From Dipteronia dyeriana (lineage: Eukaryota > Streptophyta > Magnoliopsida > Sapindales > Sapindaceae), in the NCBI GenBank assembly GCA_032871835.1, contig CM065299.1, forward strand, positions 96,734,652 to 96,798,651: 64,000 nucleotides of DNA, read 5' to 3'. This document shows, piece by piece, positions 12,092 through 24,480 of the stretch. Position 1 is the first letter of the stretch. Every line of letters starts with the position of its first letter. The notes beneath the pieces were generated by a model. It was not told the DNA's origin and made no database searches. It saw only the letters and a list, made by a program, of their open reading frames with translations. The translations under genes were made by a program, and so were the position numbers.

Positions 12092-13001
12092 ATTCTGTTC
12101 AAATCTTCCAACCACTAACACCGACTATCCCACTACAAGTAAAAGAACTACGTGGCCTTTGATTCCTCTACATTGGCGGAGGATACGTATCCAGCTTAAT
12201 TGTGGTCAATATTAAGTGCAAGGCTAATTTTTTCTTTTTTCAATGTGTTATTTGAACTTTGTTAGATTTTATATTCAATTAAGGCTAACTTCTAATTTTT
12301 TTATATAAAATTTAGATGCAATTGTAAATTTTTACTTATTAATTAATGTCAATTTCTTTTATTTTTACACATTCATTGTTGAATAGTTCAACGATTCAAT
12401 TGTATATTTAAATAATTGTATTTCATATTTTATGTGAATATTTAAAATATAGACATTGTAAATGAAATTTGATTACAAATAAAAATGTTTGGCCATTTTT
12501 TAAATTTTAAGTTTATCAATTTGTAATTTTGTATTAGTAATTAGACTATTAGTTGTATATACTTGTATAGTTCCATTAAAAACAAAATCATATTTATGTG
12601 TATATAAAAGTACAAATATTAGTTGTATAGTTTCATTTTAAAAAAACATATATATATATATATATAAAAAATTAAATGTATATAAAATAATATATATATT
12701 AATTTTTGTAAAAAAAACAAAATAAAAAAAAAACCGAACGAACCGAAACATAACCGAACCGTTCGGTTTCACAAACCGAACCGAACCGAACCGAACCGTT
12801 CGGTTTTGGAAAACCGAAACCGAAACCGAAAACCGAACAGAAAACCGCCGGTTCCGAAACCGCCCAAAACCGTCCTATTCCGGTTACGGTTACGGTTACG
12901 GTTCGACCTTTTCACGGAACCGAAACCGGCGGTTCGAAACCGAAACCGAACCGAAACCGAAACCGAACCGAAACCGAACCGTGGACACCATTAGGTGTGC
13001 T

Positions 13002-13304
13002 CTCTGAGCTCTTGTACGGTGTGGACAGGTACTTGGAAGCGGCTGGAAAAGAATGCATGTCTGGACTTCACCACTTGCTATGCTGCAGTTGAAGCACTGC
13101 ACGCACAGCGACCTACACAACGGTGGTTGACAGTTTTGCCCATTATCTTCTCGTTAAGCTTTATTCCTTGCAAATATCACAACACACCTCATATTTAATA
13201 AAAATGACATACAAATGCTCAATAAAAAAATTAAAATAACCTAAATTACTCGAGAGACAAGCTTATTACATAGGAAATATGCGAGAAAAACATATATAAA
13301 CTAG
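13002..13304. repeat. Unclassified interspersed repeat, right part
   Basis: This continues the sequence left of hAT-1 after its target duplication and ends where the palindromic array resumes. It contains a somewhat GC-richer piece (about 13002-13140) with a short open frame of no recognised content. Confidence 0.5.
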
Positions 13305-14012
13305 ACCGACCAGGACACCGAATTTGGATACCAAATTTGGGCAAAGTAGCATTATTATTTTCGAGTAATGCTACTTAGCCCAAATTTGGTGTCCAAGTCT
13401 GATGTCCAAATGATGTGGTCATTCTACAAACCGTTCATTTAAATCATACAAATCTAATCCAATTTAAATGAATGGATTGTAGTGTTGTCACGTCATTTGG
13501 GTAACGTAGCATTATTGTTTTCGAGTAATGCTACTTAGTCTAAATTTAGTGTCCAAATATGATGCTCAAATGATGTAGCAACACTACATACCATTCATTT
13601 AAATCATGCTAATCTAATCTAATTTAAATAAATGGATTGTAGTGTTATCACATCATTTAGATACTAAATTTGGGTAAAGTAGTATTATTGTTTTCGAGTA
13701 ATATTGTTACTTAACCCAAATTTGGTGTCCAAATGATGTGGCATCATTACAGATCATTCATTTAAATTATTTAAATCTAATACAATTAAAATGAATGGAT
13801 TGTATTGTTGCTACATTATTTGAACACCAAATTTGGATAAAGCAGCATTATTGTTTTCGAGTAATGCTACTTACTCAAATTTGGTGCTCAAATAATGTGG
13901 TAACACTACAAACCATTATTTAAATCATGTAAATATAATCCAATTTAAATGAATTGATTATAACGTTATCGTATCATTTGTACATCAATTTTGGGTAAAA
14001 TAGTATTATTGT
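13305..14012. repeat. Tandem array of about 170-bp palindromic monomers, right part
   Basis: About four monomers of the same family as 6940-8187, with markers near 13358, 13521, 13694 and 13858. The first piece completes the monomer cut at 8187, showing that the two parts were once continuous. The array breaks off near 14012. Confidence 0.85.
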
Positions 14013-14381
14013 TAAATAAAATGAAGTGCTTGAACCGGTGTTGTTTGGAGCAGGGAAAAAAAGGAAAAATAAATAAAATCAATTTACAACCATTCATTTT
14101 ATTAAGTGTCATGTTTCTACGGATTATTAAAAGTTTAGTTTAAGATATGATCCAAATCCCTCATTCAATAACACAAAAATTAATTCTACCTTATTTCAAT
14201 TAACAAACTTAATTATTTCAATTTTGTTATAACATAAACACCGCCTAATTAACCATCATTAAAAGTTTAAAACAATATGAGATCTGTCCTCCATCTCCGA
14301 ATATCGAATTATTGTTATTTTTTTTTTTAAGTAAAAATAACAATCACTGCCATCCTCACTCATTGAACACTAAAGAAGAAA

Positions 14382-14414
<33 letters not shown>

Positions 14415-14613
14415 TTATAAATACATAACAAGACATCTCTTTGGATCATCAACCAGTTTCATTATAAATTAAGTTGACCATGCATTCATTATAATTTCCA
14501 CCACTATATGTTGCCACGATAGTTTTACAGTACAATCCAGTCCACCCTCTCCTGTATCCTCTCCACCACTACACTTGTAGGCACAATTTTCCAAATCACC
14601 ATCTCCTCGAAGC
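14013..14613. other. AT-rich intergenic stretch, no gene seen
   Basis: This contains an AAAAG microsatellite (about 14371-14412). The minus-strand open frame 14469-14651 runs into hAT-2 and is not a gene. Confidence 0.5.
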
Positions 14614-14621
14614 AACCAGGA
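14614..14621. repeat. Left target-site duplication of hAT-2
   Basis: aaccagga, identical to 17838-17845. Confidence 0.95.
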
Positions 14622-14935
14622 TAGACATGACCACGGTTCGGTTCGAACCATGGAATCTAACCGTAACCGTGTGAAATGAATCGTAACTGTAACCGTAACC
14701 GAAACCGAAACCGAAACCGTGTAACCGGTTTCGGAATCGAAACCGTGTAACCGGTTTCGGAATCGAAACCGGAACCCGAACCTTGGGGGAGGCGGTTCGG
14801 TTCCGGTTCAGGACCCGCCGGTTCCTGGTCTTAATTTATTTTTATTTTAATTTGATTTTTAAAAAAAAATAATCAAAGAGCCGTTGGGCCCAACGACAAT
14901 TTTTCTTTTCTTTTCCCCTTTAATTTTAAATTTTC

Positions 14936-14943
14936 TATAAATA
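14936..14943 (+). promoter_or_regulatory. TATA box of the hAT-2 transposase gene
   Basis: TATAAATA followed by CCCCCC, about 265 bases before the ATG at 15206, matching the layout in hAT-1. Confidence 0.65.
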
Positions 14944-15205
14944 CCCCCCTAATTCATTTGTTTTCACATAATTGCTCTCTCAACTCTCTCTCAAATCTCA
15001 ATTCTCCTAATTCTCTTCAATTATCTCCCAGTTAGTCAATTATTTATTTGTTTATATTTAGTTTATTGCAATTATTATTTTTTAAAATCATTTAAAAATC
15101 ATTGTCAACAATTTTTGAAAATATATTTCCAATAAAAAATTTAATTTTAATTTCATCCATTTATCTTTCTTTTTTTGAAGAGTTTTTTTACAAAATTTTT
15201 TTTCG

Positions 15206-17485
15206 ATGGCAAGTGGAAGTGGAAATGGAAGTGGAGTAAGAGACATTCCACCAAGGCATTCCGTTTCCAGGACCGGTAAGGGTCGTATGTCAGAGCCGAA
15301 TCCGGTCCAGCCGGATAATATCGGTTTTGATGACACCGCTTACCATGAGTTCCTGCAACAACAAGCCTATTTTGAATCTCTAAACTATCCAGTCAATTCA
15401 AATCCCCCTTTAATAATTTCTGAACCCAATTCTAGTATGCCTACTAGCGGCCCTAGCCCCGGTAATACGACAAGCCAATCAAAAAATATACCCGATTTTG
15501 CTGCTTATCCAAATTTTGAATAGGTGGTAGAAAATGATAAGAAGCATGTCAAATCTGGTATATTCGTTCCCCACATGAAGAAAGTTACGAAACCGAATGG
15601 AACATGTTGGGCGGTGTGCAATTACTGCCCTAAAGAATACTAGTGGACTAAATCTGGAGGATACGACACATATAGGAAGCATATTACGACCCGTCATCCA
15701 GCAGAAATTGCCAAGGGGAATGCACAATCTCAAATTTCCAGGTTTTCTACCTCTGACACTCAATTATTTAAATATAGTGATCAAGCTAATAGAGAAGAAT
15801 TAGCTAGGATGGTAGTTGTAGAACATTTACCTTTTAGTTTTGGTGAAAAAGTTTGTTTTATTAAATATTATCATAAAGCATAAAATCCTGCTGCATGTCG
15901 TGTCCCTAGGACTACTCTCACGCGTACAATGTATGATATTTATAAAAAGGAAAAAAGAATTTTGAAAAAATATTTTACGAACTATATAGGTCGTGCTTCA
16001 GTATGTGCTGACATATGGACTGACTATTGGCGAATGCATTCATACTTGGGTGTAACTTGTCATTATATGGACAAGGCATGGACAATACAAAAAAGAATTC
16101 TTGCATTTAGAGTTTTTGATGATGCACATACTGCTGATAATATTTATAAAAATATGAAAATCATTTTTGAAGAGTATAAAATTGAAAGCAAAAAATTTTC
16201 AATTGGTTTTGACAATGCCTCTAATAATACGGCAGCTATTCCTGCTTAAATTGAATTATGCAAGCCTTATTTTAATAGTAAATTTTTTCATCAAAGATGT
16301 GCTTGCAATGTTTTAAATTTATGCATTCAAAAAGTTTGGAAATTCTTCAAGCTTTTATTAAACCCATTAAAAAGGATCTCTCATATTTGTGGAAACATCA
16401 TATTGTTATGAAAGCATGTGTAAGATTTTGTAAACAGGCAGGTAGACATCCCATTGGATTTTCTCGTGATGTTCCAACACGTTGGAACTCTACTTATAAA
16501 TTGCTTTGTGAAAGTTATGAATATAGGGATTTATTAGTTTCTTTTATGCAGTATAATGTTAGTCAAATCAATCTTTATGCACACCATTGAGATGTTTGTA
16601 CAAAATTTTGTAATTTGTTAAAAGTTTTTAATAGTGCTACTAACAATTTGTCAGGTATTTATTATCTTACTACTCAATTATTTATTATCGAGGGTTGTAA
16701 TATTGCTGATACATTTGCTGGCTGTTCATCTGATATACAATTACAGGCATGCATTGAAGCTATGAAAAAAAAAATGGTTAGACTATTATAGGAAGTTTCC
16801 AATTATTTACCTGCTTGCATTGTGTTTTGACCCACGTTGTAAACTAGATGCATTGACAGATTATTTAACTCTTTATTATAAATGTTTAGGTATACAATTA
16901 GAAATTAATACTTATTGTGCTGCAATTAAGATATTATTTTATCAGTTATATGATGAATATCGTAGAATTTATGGTCCATCATTGAACATTAGTGTTCCAC
17001 AAAATGAAAATGTCTCCCAAACTCGATCTTCTGGAGTGTTGGGGGCAGGGTCTGCACTTTTATCCCAAAAGATCAAAAGATTACGGGGTTCTTCTTCTTC
17101 TTCATCAAGTTCGGTTTCGTATGATGAGATAGAAACTTAGCATAATACCAATTTTGAGTTTATAGGAGACGATGATGTGAATAAATTTGATATTCTACAT
17201 TGGTGGAGAGAACATCAAAAGCACTTCCCAATCTTGTCTATAATAGCCAAATAGATTCTTGCAACACCGGTTTCTACAGTGGCTGTGGAACAAGAGTTTA
17301 GCGCTGGTGGAAATATTTTGGATGCAAGACGGTCGCTTTTGAGTCCAGAATCAATTCAAGTTCAAGTGTGTGTTGATGATTGGACAAATGCTGAATATAG
17401 ACAACAAGAAATGGAGCCATAAATGATATACGATTTCTTCGATGATGATCACACCACCGGCACCGGAACAGAAGACAGCGATTAG
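15206..17485 (+). pseudogene. hAT transposase pseudogene of hAT-2
   Basis: The start MASGSGNGSG corresponds to that of hAT-1. One frame runs from 15206 to about 16330, broken by stops at 15521, 15641 (in the BED finger CNYCPKEY*W), 15881 and 16247. A frameshift near 16330, after FHQRCACNVLNL, moves to the frame used at 16297-16590, which ends at a stop just after LYAHH, and a further shift near the A-run at about 16770 leads to the frame at 16820. Catalytic-core motifs remain readable: VCADIWTDYW, GFDNASNNT and, near the end, VAVEQEFSAGGNILDARRS and VDDWT. The reading frame ends with an acidic tail at TAG 17483-17485. It is the same family as hAT-1 but independently decayed. Confidence 0.9.
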
Positions 17486-17845
17486 TTACAGACTTACAGA
17501 ATTACATATGTAAAAGACAATAAAATGTAAAAGAACTACGTGGTCTTTGATTCCTTTAAACCCCGAGAGGATACGTAGGCAACTTAATTTTGGTACAAAT
17601 TAAGTGCAAGACCAATTTTTTTCATTTTTAGTTTTATACATTTATTTCAATTTATGTATTTAGTATTATTTTTTTAAATTTTATTTTCGGTTTACGGTCT
17701 TACACAATAAAATTCATTTACAATTTTACATTATTACATGTCTTATGTTTTCGTATTTTTTTTAAATACATATAAATATAAAAAAAAAAAAAGAACCGAA
17801 CCGGAACCGAAACCGGCCAGAACCATGGCCGTGTCTAAACCAGGA

Positions 17846-18558
17846 TGCATTGCATTTGGATTTTGGCATCAATTTCATTTTTACTTGTTCAAACTTCAAA
17901 GTCCAGCATCATTACATCACTAGACAGTCGACAAACAAATTCAAGATTCCTTTTCTGGGAAAACAACAAAATAAAAATAGTTGATAGCATCACCAGCTTT
18001 GGCTTAGAACTACCTTCTTCACTTTCACAAATCACTAGTTATGCATTTTCTTCACATTCATCACTAATAAAATTAATTCAAGTTTTGCCCAAAAATGAAA
18101 GACCAAAACTGCCATTGTCAACCCAGATGCAGTTTCAAGTAGCTACTGTAAATCCGTATAGTTGATAGGTTAATTTTTAATCTTTAGATTTCAATCAAAT
18201 GGTCAATAAAAATTAAGGATTTAAAAATTAAAACAAAAAATAAATTAAGAGGTTGTTTGTTTCTTCAACTTTTTTTTATACAAATATAACATCATTTATA
18301 TATTATTATTTATCGTATCTTAATAATGAAGAATATTTTATCTTTATTTATATAAAAATGAGTTAAAATTTGTTAAAAAAATTTATGTAATTGTTTATAT
18401 TACATCAAATGAAATTAATAGTATAGAAGGTATAAATGTAAATTAACAATTATATCTTTAAGAAACAAATAAGTTAATACAAAATATTTTCATATGAGAA
18501 AAATGAAAAACAATCATGTCATCTAGTTGCAGGTTTAAGTCATTATTCAGAAAACAAT
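17846..18558. other. Intergenic stretch, no gene seen
   Basis: AT-rich sequence. The open frame at 17845-18165 (+) has no recognisable domain and starts at the hAT-2 target site, so it is likely chance. Confidence 0.4.
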
Positions 18559-18705
18559 AATGCTATTTTACTCAAATCGGGTATCCAAATGATATGGCAA
18601 TACTACAATCCATTCATTTAAATTTGATTAGATTTTCATAATTTAAATGAATGGTCTGTAGTGCTACCACATCATTTTGGTATTAGATTTAGACTAAGTA
18701 GCATA
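18559..18705. mobile_element. Lone copy of the palindromic monomer (foldback MITE)
   Basis: A 147-bp imperfect palindrome. The left arm begins AATGCTATTTTACTC and the right arm ends with GACTAAGTAGCATA, around a centre of CATTTAAATTTGATTAG and AATTTAAATGAATGG. It is the same sequence family as the arrays at 6940-8187 and 13305-14012, but single. No certain target duplication was identified. Confidence 0.7.
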
Positions 18706-18751
18706 AGATTGACTGTTGAAATGAAACCCCTTCCAATTAATATAGAAAAGT

Positions 18752-18760
18752 TTGAATCAA
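18752..18760. repeat. Left target-site duplication of MULE-B
   Basis: ttgaatcaa, identical to 19747-19755. Confidence 0.9.
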
Positions 18761-19746
18761 GAGAGAAAATAAAAAATAGCCATGGAAAACATTAGACTTT
18801 TGTTTGTAATCACTTTTGAAATTTTATTTCTTAATAGCTACTTTTTTAAAAAAAAATATGTGTATACCCATAAATTATAAAAATACCCCTAGATTTGATT
18901 TTTTCCTTAAAAACTGAAAGCAAACTTGAAATCATGACTAAAATCTGGAACCAGATTTGAAATCACGACTAGAACCTTGAAACTTGAAACTTGAAACTTG
19001 AAACTTGAAACTTGAAACTTGAAACTTGAAACTTGAAATCTTGTCTAAAAACATTAAATTTTGAAACTTGAAATTTTACTTAAATTGAAATGTTGAAACT
19101 TGAAATCTTGACTAAATTGAGATGTTGAAACTTGAAATGTTCTGGGTTTTTAAGTTTTTTGTTTTCAAATTTTGAAACTTGAAACCGTACCTAAATTGAA
19201 ATGTTAAAACTTGAAATCTTTACTAAATTGAAATGTTGAAACTTGAAATGTTATGGGTTTTTAGGTATTTCGTTTTCTTCCATTTTTTTCGACAGATTTA
19301 CTCACTGGCGGAAGGGGAGCTCGACGGCGTTGCTGGACGGTCGTGAAGCCCAGGCGACGGCACTCCGGCAAGTAGTCGACAACGTGTGAGAGCGAAAGGA
19401 AAGGAGAGAGAAAGAGAGGTGAGTGAAAGAGAAAGAGAGAGAGAGAGAGCTACGGGGAGAGAGAAAGAGAGGTTCAGTGAGAGAGAGAGGAGGTCGGTGA
19501 CGGTTCACCGGCCTTCGCAGGGATGCCAGTGACGGTTCTCCTACACACCGCCGATGAGAGAGAGAGAGAGAGAGGAAAGGAGAGAGAAAAAAAAGAGAGA
19601 AAAGATTGAGAAAGTGTTTGGGGATGGTTTTTATATGAGGGCATTCAAGTAATTTCTCAAAAAAATGGCTATTAATGAATAAATTTTCGTATGTGATTAA
19701 AAACAAAATTTTCATAATATTTGTGGTTATTTTTAACAATTTCCAC
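18761..19746. mobile_element. Small TIR Mutator-like element (MULE-B), possible Pack-MULE
   Basis: A perfect 9-bp duplication ttgaatcaa flanks the element (18752-18760 and 19747-19755). The ends are inverted: left GAGAGAAAATAAAAAATAGC, right (reverse complement) GTGGAAATTGTTAAAAATAA, with similarity continuing for about 80 bp through the AATAGCCA/AATAACCA motif seen in plant MULEs. The interior has a GAAACTT heptamer array (about 18975-19035 with dispersed copies to 19250) and a GC-rich, GA-repeat segment at 19300-19600. That segment stands out from the AT-rich surroundings and may be a captured gene piece. It gives a minus-strand open frame (19302-19739) without a recognised domain. Confidence 0.85.
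18975..19035. repeat. GAAACTT heptamer tandem repeat
   Basis: About eight near-perfect GAAACTT units in a row, with degenerate copies scattered to about 19250. It is internal to MULE-B. Confidence 0.9.
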
Positions 19747-19755
19747 TTGAATCAA

Positions 19756-21514
19756 TCATAATCTTAGAAGAATCTTGTTTAAGATGAAAAAAGGTAAGGA
19801 AAAAAAATGAAGAAGTAGGGATTTTGAAAAATAAAGTCGTAATAAAAAACCGCCGTTTAGAGTAAGAAATAAATAAAATAAAAACAGGAGCATTCAAATT
19901 ATTAAGTGTCATGTATTTCTAGGGACAACCAGAATTTGTTTCCAACGGGATCGTCGTAAAATAATGAGTTATATAATATATTTTAGAGGGTATGTTATAG
20001 AAAAAAATAAAAATATATATTGTATTCATTTGTCAATTGACACATTAGTAGTAGGAATACAAATTGATTTATAGAGTTGGAATGTCTAAAATTACTCTAA
20101 ACACAGTATAGAAAAACTTTTTGACCAATTATTCATGATTCGATAATAATGTTTAGAAGTTAGAAAATTAATTAAAAAATAAATTGTACTAGTAGTATTT
20201 TCTAACATCCAAAAACTATTTTATTTAAAAAAAATGTATGACAAAATATCTTAATATATAGTTAAACATAAATATATGTATATGATTTTAAAATATTATA
20301 ATAATTCGAAGGTCAGAAGAGAGAGGGAGACTCAAACTCACAACCATATAGTGTGCGTGTGAGGGGCATATATACCATTGTGTCAACCACTTATTGTCTA
20401 ACATATGTATATGTTTGGTTGACATGTTTTAATTATATAAATTAACACAATACTTATTTAAAAATAAATAACACATCAAAAGTATCATAAATGCTATTAG
20501 GGTTAATAATATAAGTAAGATTGTAAAACAGAAAAAAATTATTTGATTGAGAAAATAAAAATAGTTGGATAAAACACATACACGTACACACATATATATA
20601 CTATGATTCAATTTTCATTTACATTTAAGTTTCATCGAAAGAAATACTATATATAAAATCAAAGATAATTTTTAAACGTGATTTGATGGAAAAATATTAG
20701 TTTATTGTTTATAGAAAACTAAGAAAATAAAAAATGAAATAGTGATAAAAACACAAAAACATGAAAACTAAGGATAAAAAACATAAAAACATGAAAATTA
20801 AGGATGTTATAAAAATTAAAACAGAGATAAATTTGTTAATTTTCAAAACTTCTGCCCCCTCGTCCTACATTACATCCATCCTTATGTATCTTCAAATCAA
20901 TAAAACTATTTAAAAGTTCGGATAAAACTTATCTTAGAAAAGGATCAAAATCCTTGAATTAAACATTGGAGAGTAAATATTTTGATCATGCTATATACCA
21001 CCGACTTTAACATGATAGTTGGCATCGTTTGTTTTAATTTAACATATAAAAAATTATGGATCAAACTAAATCAATTTAGATTTATAATTTAAAACTATGA
21101 CTTCAACATTTTATTTTTCAACCATGTATGTGTTTTTAATCTAATGGTTAATACTTAAATGTATTTGTAACTCTTAAATTACGAACATGTGAGTGATTAT
21201 AATGTGAAAATCAAAATTTTAAATCACAAATTTTAATTGTTTACTTGTTTTTGGGTCAATATATACTGAAATCATTATATATTGAGAATTTTACAAATAA
21301 ATTTGTTCTAAACAAACAAATAAGTGGTTATTTATTAACTATAACAGATAGTTCATTTTCTTTGAGTCTCAATATGTGTATTTTATGATAATAATAGAGA
21401 TTTATTTTATTTTATTAATTAGATGTGTTAGGGGTTCATATATTACTTAATGTTGGTACGTTTCAACAAACTTCAGACACAAGTAGAAAATGATTAATTA
21501 GTAACCAGAGCTAA
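19756..21514. other. AT-rich intergenic stretch, no gene seen
   Basis: No coding sequence or clear element boundary was found. The short open frames on the minus strand (for example 20429-20611) are low-complexity. Confidence 0.45.
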
Positions 21515-22763
21515 GGGTCCGTTTGATTTTTTATCTAAAGACTGAACAATGTTGAATATTACTGAAGTCTGAATAGTGACTGAAGAGTGAAGATTGAAAA
21601 CCGAAAAACATGTATGTTTTTTTTTCATTAAAAACTGATTGTAAGTGATAAGTTGCTTATTTTTTAAAGTTATAAATATCTGAAAATTAATACTTTTACA
21701 TTTATACCCTTCAAACTATTTGTTATATATTTACATTATAATATATTAAGGATAACTATAACAAGTAATTAAATGACTATAACATAAAATTATTTAGTTA
21801 TTAAAAATAAATAAATTTATATTAATAATATTGTTAGATGCAATCAAACTCTAAAATAAAACTAATTATCAAATTATGAGAAAAAAAAAAGAACGAGCCT
21901 TACCGGAAGCCGAAATATGGTAGAAAAATCAGTCTCTAATTATTTGAGTTTTGAAGCAATTAGGTTTTGTAATGCTGTAGTTGTTTATGGTGAGAAAAAA
22001 TATATTAATATGAATAATTGTTTGATAGAAGATAAAATTGGAAATTAGTTAGATCGGTGATGATAGTTTTGAAAGTAAAATATTATATTAAATTCTTATG
22101 GACTTTTATTAAGTGAAAAGTAATTTTTTTTTCACTTTTATAAGCAAGTGGTTTTAAGGGTTCTTTAAATGATTTTATTACTTAAAAAAACAAATAAAAT
22201 AACTTAATGAAACACATTAAGTGTCATTAAGTTGTTTTGTTTGATTTTTAAAACGATAAAATCACTGAATAAGCTATTAAAACCACTGGTTAAGAAAAAT
22301 GAAAAATTTTCATTTTTCACTTAATAGCAAATCAACTGAATATATATTAATTTATAACTTTCAAATTTATCATCATAAATCTTATCTAATTTCTTATTTT
22401 ATCTTTGCTCACACCCTTAACCATATTAATATGTTTTTTTTTCTTCTCACTATTTAAATAATTTTATCAGCCATAAAAACTAGTTTTTTCAAGATTTCAT
22501 TATAAATGTATAAATTATTATATTATTATAATTCTACATATAAACATCGAACACATTCATATATAAATATATAACAAATAATAGTTGGAAGGGTAAAGAT
22601 GTAAAAATATTTATTTTAACTTAAAAAAAAAAATAACTTATCACTTATATTCAGTTTTCAATGGAAAAAAAAATCAAACATGTTATTCAGTTTTGAGTTT
22701 TCAATCTTTAGTATAATTCATTACTATTCAGTTTTCAGTCTCCTGGGACTAACCAAACCGTTC
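21515..22763. mobile_element. Large foldback (MITE-like) element
   Basis: Long inverted arms of roughly 200 bp can be traced. The left begins GGGTCCGTTTGATT and continues with ACTGAA-rich sequence, ATAAGTGATAAGTT-type sequence and TTTATACCCTTC. The right, reverse-complemented, begins GAACGGTTTGGTT and shows the same order (GATTGAAAACT, AAGTGATAAGTTA, TTTACCCTTCCAAC, TTGTTATATATTTA). This end type is common among plant hAT- or Harbinger-derived MITEs. I could not identify a convincing target duplication, so the superfamily is open. No coding sequence. Confidence 0.65.
22090..22330. repeat. Inner inverted repeat within the large foldback element
   Basis: Sequence around GACTTTTATTAAGTGAAAAG at the left is mirrored by CATTTTTCACTTAATAGC at the right, with matching internal blocks (AGTGGTTTTAA against TTAAAACCACT; TGATTTTATTAC against ATAAAATCACTG). 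It looks like a second, nested foldback unit. Confidence 0.6.
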
Positions 22764-23899
22764 AAATAAATCAAACATTGTCCATCGAATTAGGTTAAAA
22801 AGTTATTGTTAGATTGAATTTTTTTTATTATTGATTTACGTGTTTGAAAATAATACTATATCTTTATCTTTGAGTAATATTTAATTAGATATTAGATTGG
22901 ATAAAGATGTTAAATAAACTAATCTTGATATTAGAAATATTTTGTATTAAAAAAAAATCTTACAATATTTTTTTTAAGTATGTATTTTTCTTTATTTCTT
23001 TTAAACTTGTATCGACCATCGTGATTCGTATTATTTTATTTTCTAAATCTATATTGTTTTCAATACGTACAATTTTCAAAACCACAACAATAAATAAATA
23101 AACATGCCAATTTTTTTGACACACACATTGACCATATAAACTCATAGAAATTATAACAGACCTATGTCCATTTATAGAGTTGGTGAATATGCTTTTGCAT
23201 TGTAATTTGATTAAACAAAACAATGTCTTAGGCCGAACTCAAAATATTTGATTGCTTCTATTCATATCATAAAAACCAATAATAATAATAATATATTTTG
23301 TTCTTGTTCGGCTTTTGATCTGCTGATACTCTGATAGAGACATACAGTGCATAGAATTTTCATTATAGAATAAGTCTTCTCCTCTTTGTATATTTGGATT
23401 TTGGACCGTCTAATTTTTTTATAAATTTTAAAAAATCATTCATATGATTTTGCTTGAATATGCTACACATATGCAACATGTCATCATCCACCAATGAACA
23501 AATATTAATTTACTTTATTATTTTAATAGAATTATTATTAGATATGTTTTGAGCTCTGATTACAGTTGATGTAGGAAGATGACCAATAAAAGGCACAGTG
23601 GGTACAATGTTACCCAATCCAATAATAGTGTGCTACGTGATATGCAACATCATCTATAAGTGGCCTATTTGGTCATTGATTATGTAATTCCATTCAATCA
23701 ACTTACTATTTTCCTGATTTCTATTTGTTTGTCTTCATTTATCTTCTCTCTCACACAAACATATATATATATATATATAACTATTAATGCAGTTGTCACT
23801 TTTTTATTTTCTATAATTTTCATTAATACAGTCTTCATTTTTAATTGTTAATAATCCAAAATAAGGAAACTTATTAGACTAGAGAGGTCAGAGGAGGCT
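22764..23899. other. AT-rich intergenic stretch, no gene seen
   Basis: It includes a short TA microsatellite near 23760-23778. The open frames at 22907-23223 on both strands are low-complexity and overlapping. Confidence 0.45.
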
Positions 23900-24270
23900 A
23901 TAATGCTGTATCTTGAAATCTCCTAACTTTAATTACAAATAAGAACCCAAGTATGTATAATTTTAAAAGCGAAAATTTGTAATTGAATTATATCTTTTTG
24001 TGTGGTGTACGTCTAATTTAAGATTTCATACTGCATCTCGAAATCTTCTAACTTTAATTACAAGTATGTATATTTATAAAAGCGAAAATTAGTAATTGAA
24101 TTACAATTTTATTTTTGGGTATACATCTAATATAAGGTTTCATACTACATCTCGAAATCTCCTAACTTTAATTACAAGTAAGAACCCAAGTATTTATAAT
24201 TATAAAAGTGAAAATTAATAATTGAATTATAATCTTTTTTTTTTAAGGTTTATGTCTAATCTAAGGTTTC
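23900..24270. repeat. Three-copy tandem repeat, period about 113-125 bp
   Basis: The phrase gaaatctcctaactttaatt with small changes recurs near 23914, 24039 and 24152. Each is followed by aaaagcgaaaatt and aattgaatta. The three copies differ by short indels. Confidence 0.85.
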
Positions 24271-24349
24271 ATAAAAATAAAACTTTTTTTTTTAATAAAC
24301 TTAAAAACCATAACGATACACATATATGATATATGTATATGCCTCGACT

Positions 24350-24480
24350 TTTTAGAGGCCAAAGGTGGAAATCTAAAATAACATACAAATAACAATTTGG
24401 ACACCTTACAAGTTATGCCAAATGTGGAAATCTAAAATAATAAACAAATAACAATTTGGGTACCTTCATCCCTTGTAGGC
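24350..24480. repeat. Two-copy direct repeat of about 65 bp
   Basis: Two copies share gtggaaatctaaaataa, then acaaataacaatttgg and accttac/accttcat. Confidence 0.8.

Larger units (their letters stand above)
9257..12993 (+). mobile_element. Ac-type hAT transposon hAT-1, complete ends
   Basis: The ends are terminal inverted repeats TAGAGGTGTCCAC and, reverse-complemented from the right, TAATGGTGTCCAC, both running into CGGTTCGGTT. A perfect 8-bp target-site duplication ggtgtgct flanks the element at 9249-9256 and 12994-13001. Subterminal regions (about 9270-9420 and 12735-12980) are packed with CGGTT/AACCG motifs in both orientations, which by analogy with Ac are likely transposase-binding clusters. 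The element is 3,737 bp and carries a broken transposase gene. It sits inside the unclassified repeat that itself interrupts the palindromic array. Confidence 0.95.
14622..17837 (+). mobile_element. Ac-type hAT transposon hAT-2, complete ends
   Basis: The left end reads TAGACATGACCACGGTTC and the right end, reverse-complemented, TAGACACGGCCATGGTTC. The 8-bp target duplication aaccagga is perfect at 14614-14621 and 17838-17845. Left subterminal CGGTT/AACCG clusters (about 14630-14830) are dense; the right cluster is short. The element is 3,216 bp and encodes a broken transposase related to that of hAT-1. Its TIR differs from hAT-1 but is close to those of hAT-3 and hAT-4 further right, so those may be non-autonomous relatives. 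Confidence 0.95.

Noticed and set aside
19302..19739. 145-codon minus-strand frame in MULE-B
   Set aside because: Most of it translates a GA microsatellite and an AT-rich TIR; only the GC-rich core is of interest and is reported as a finding.
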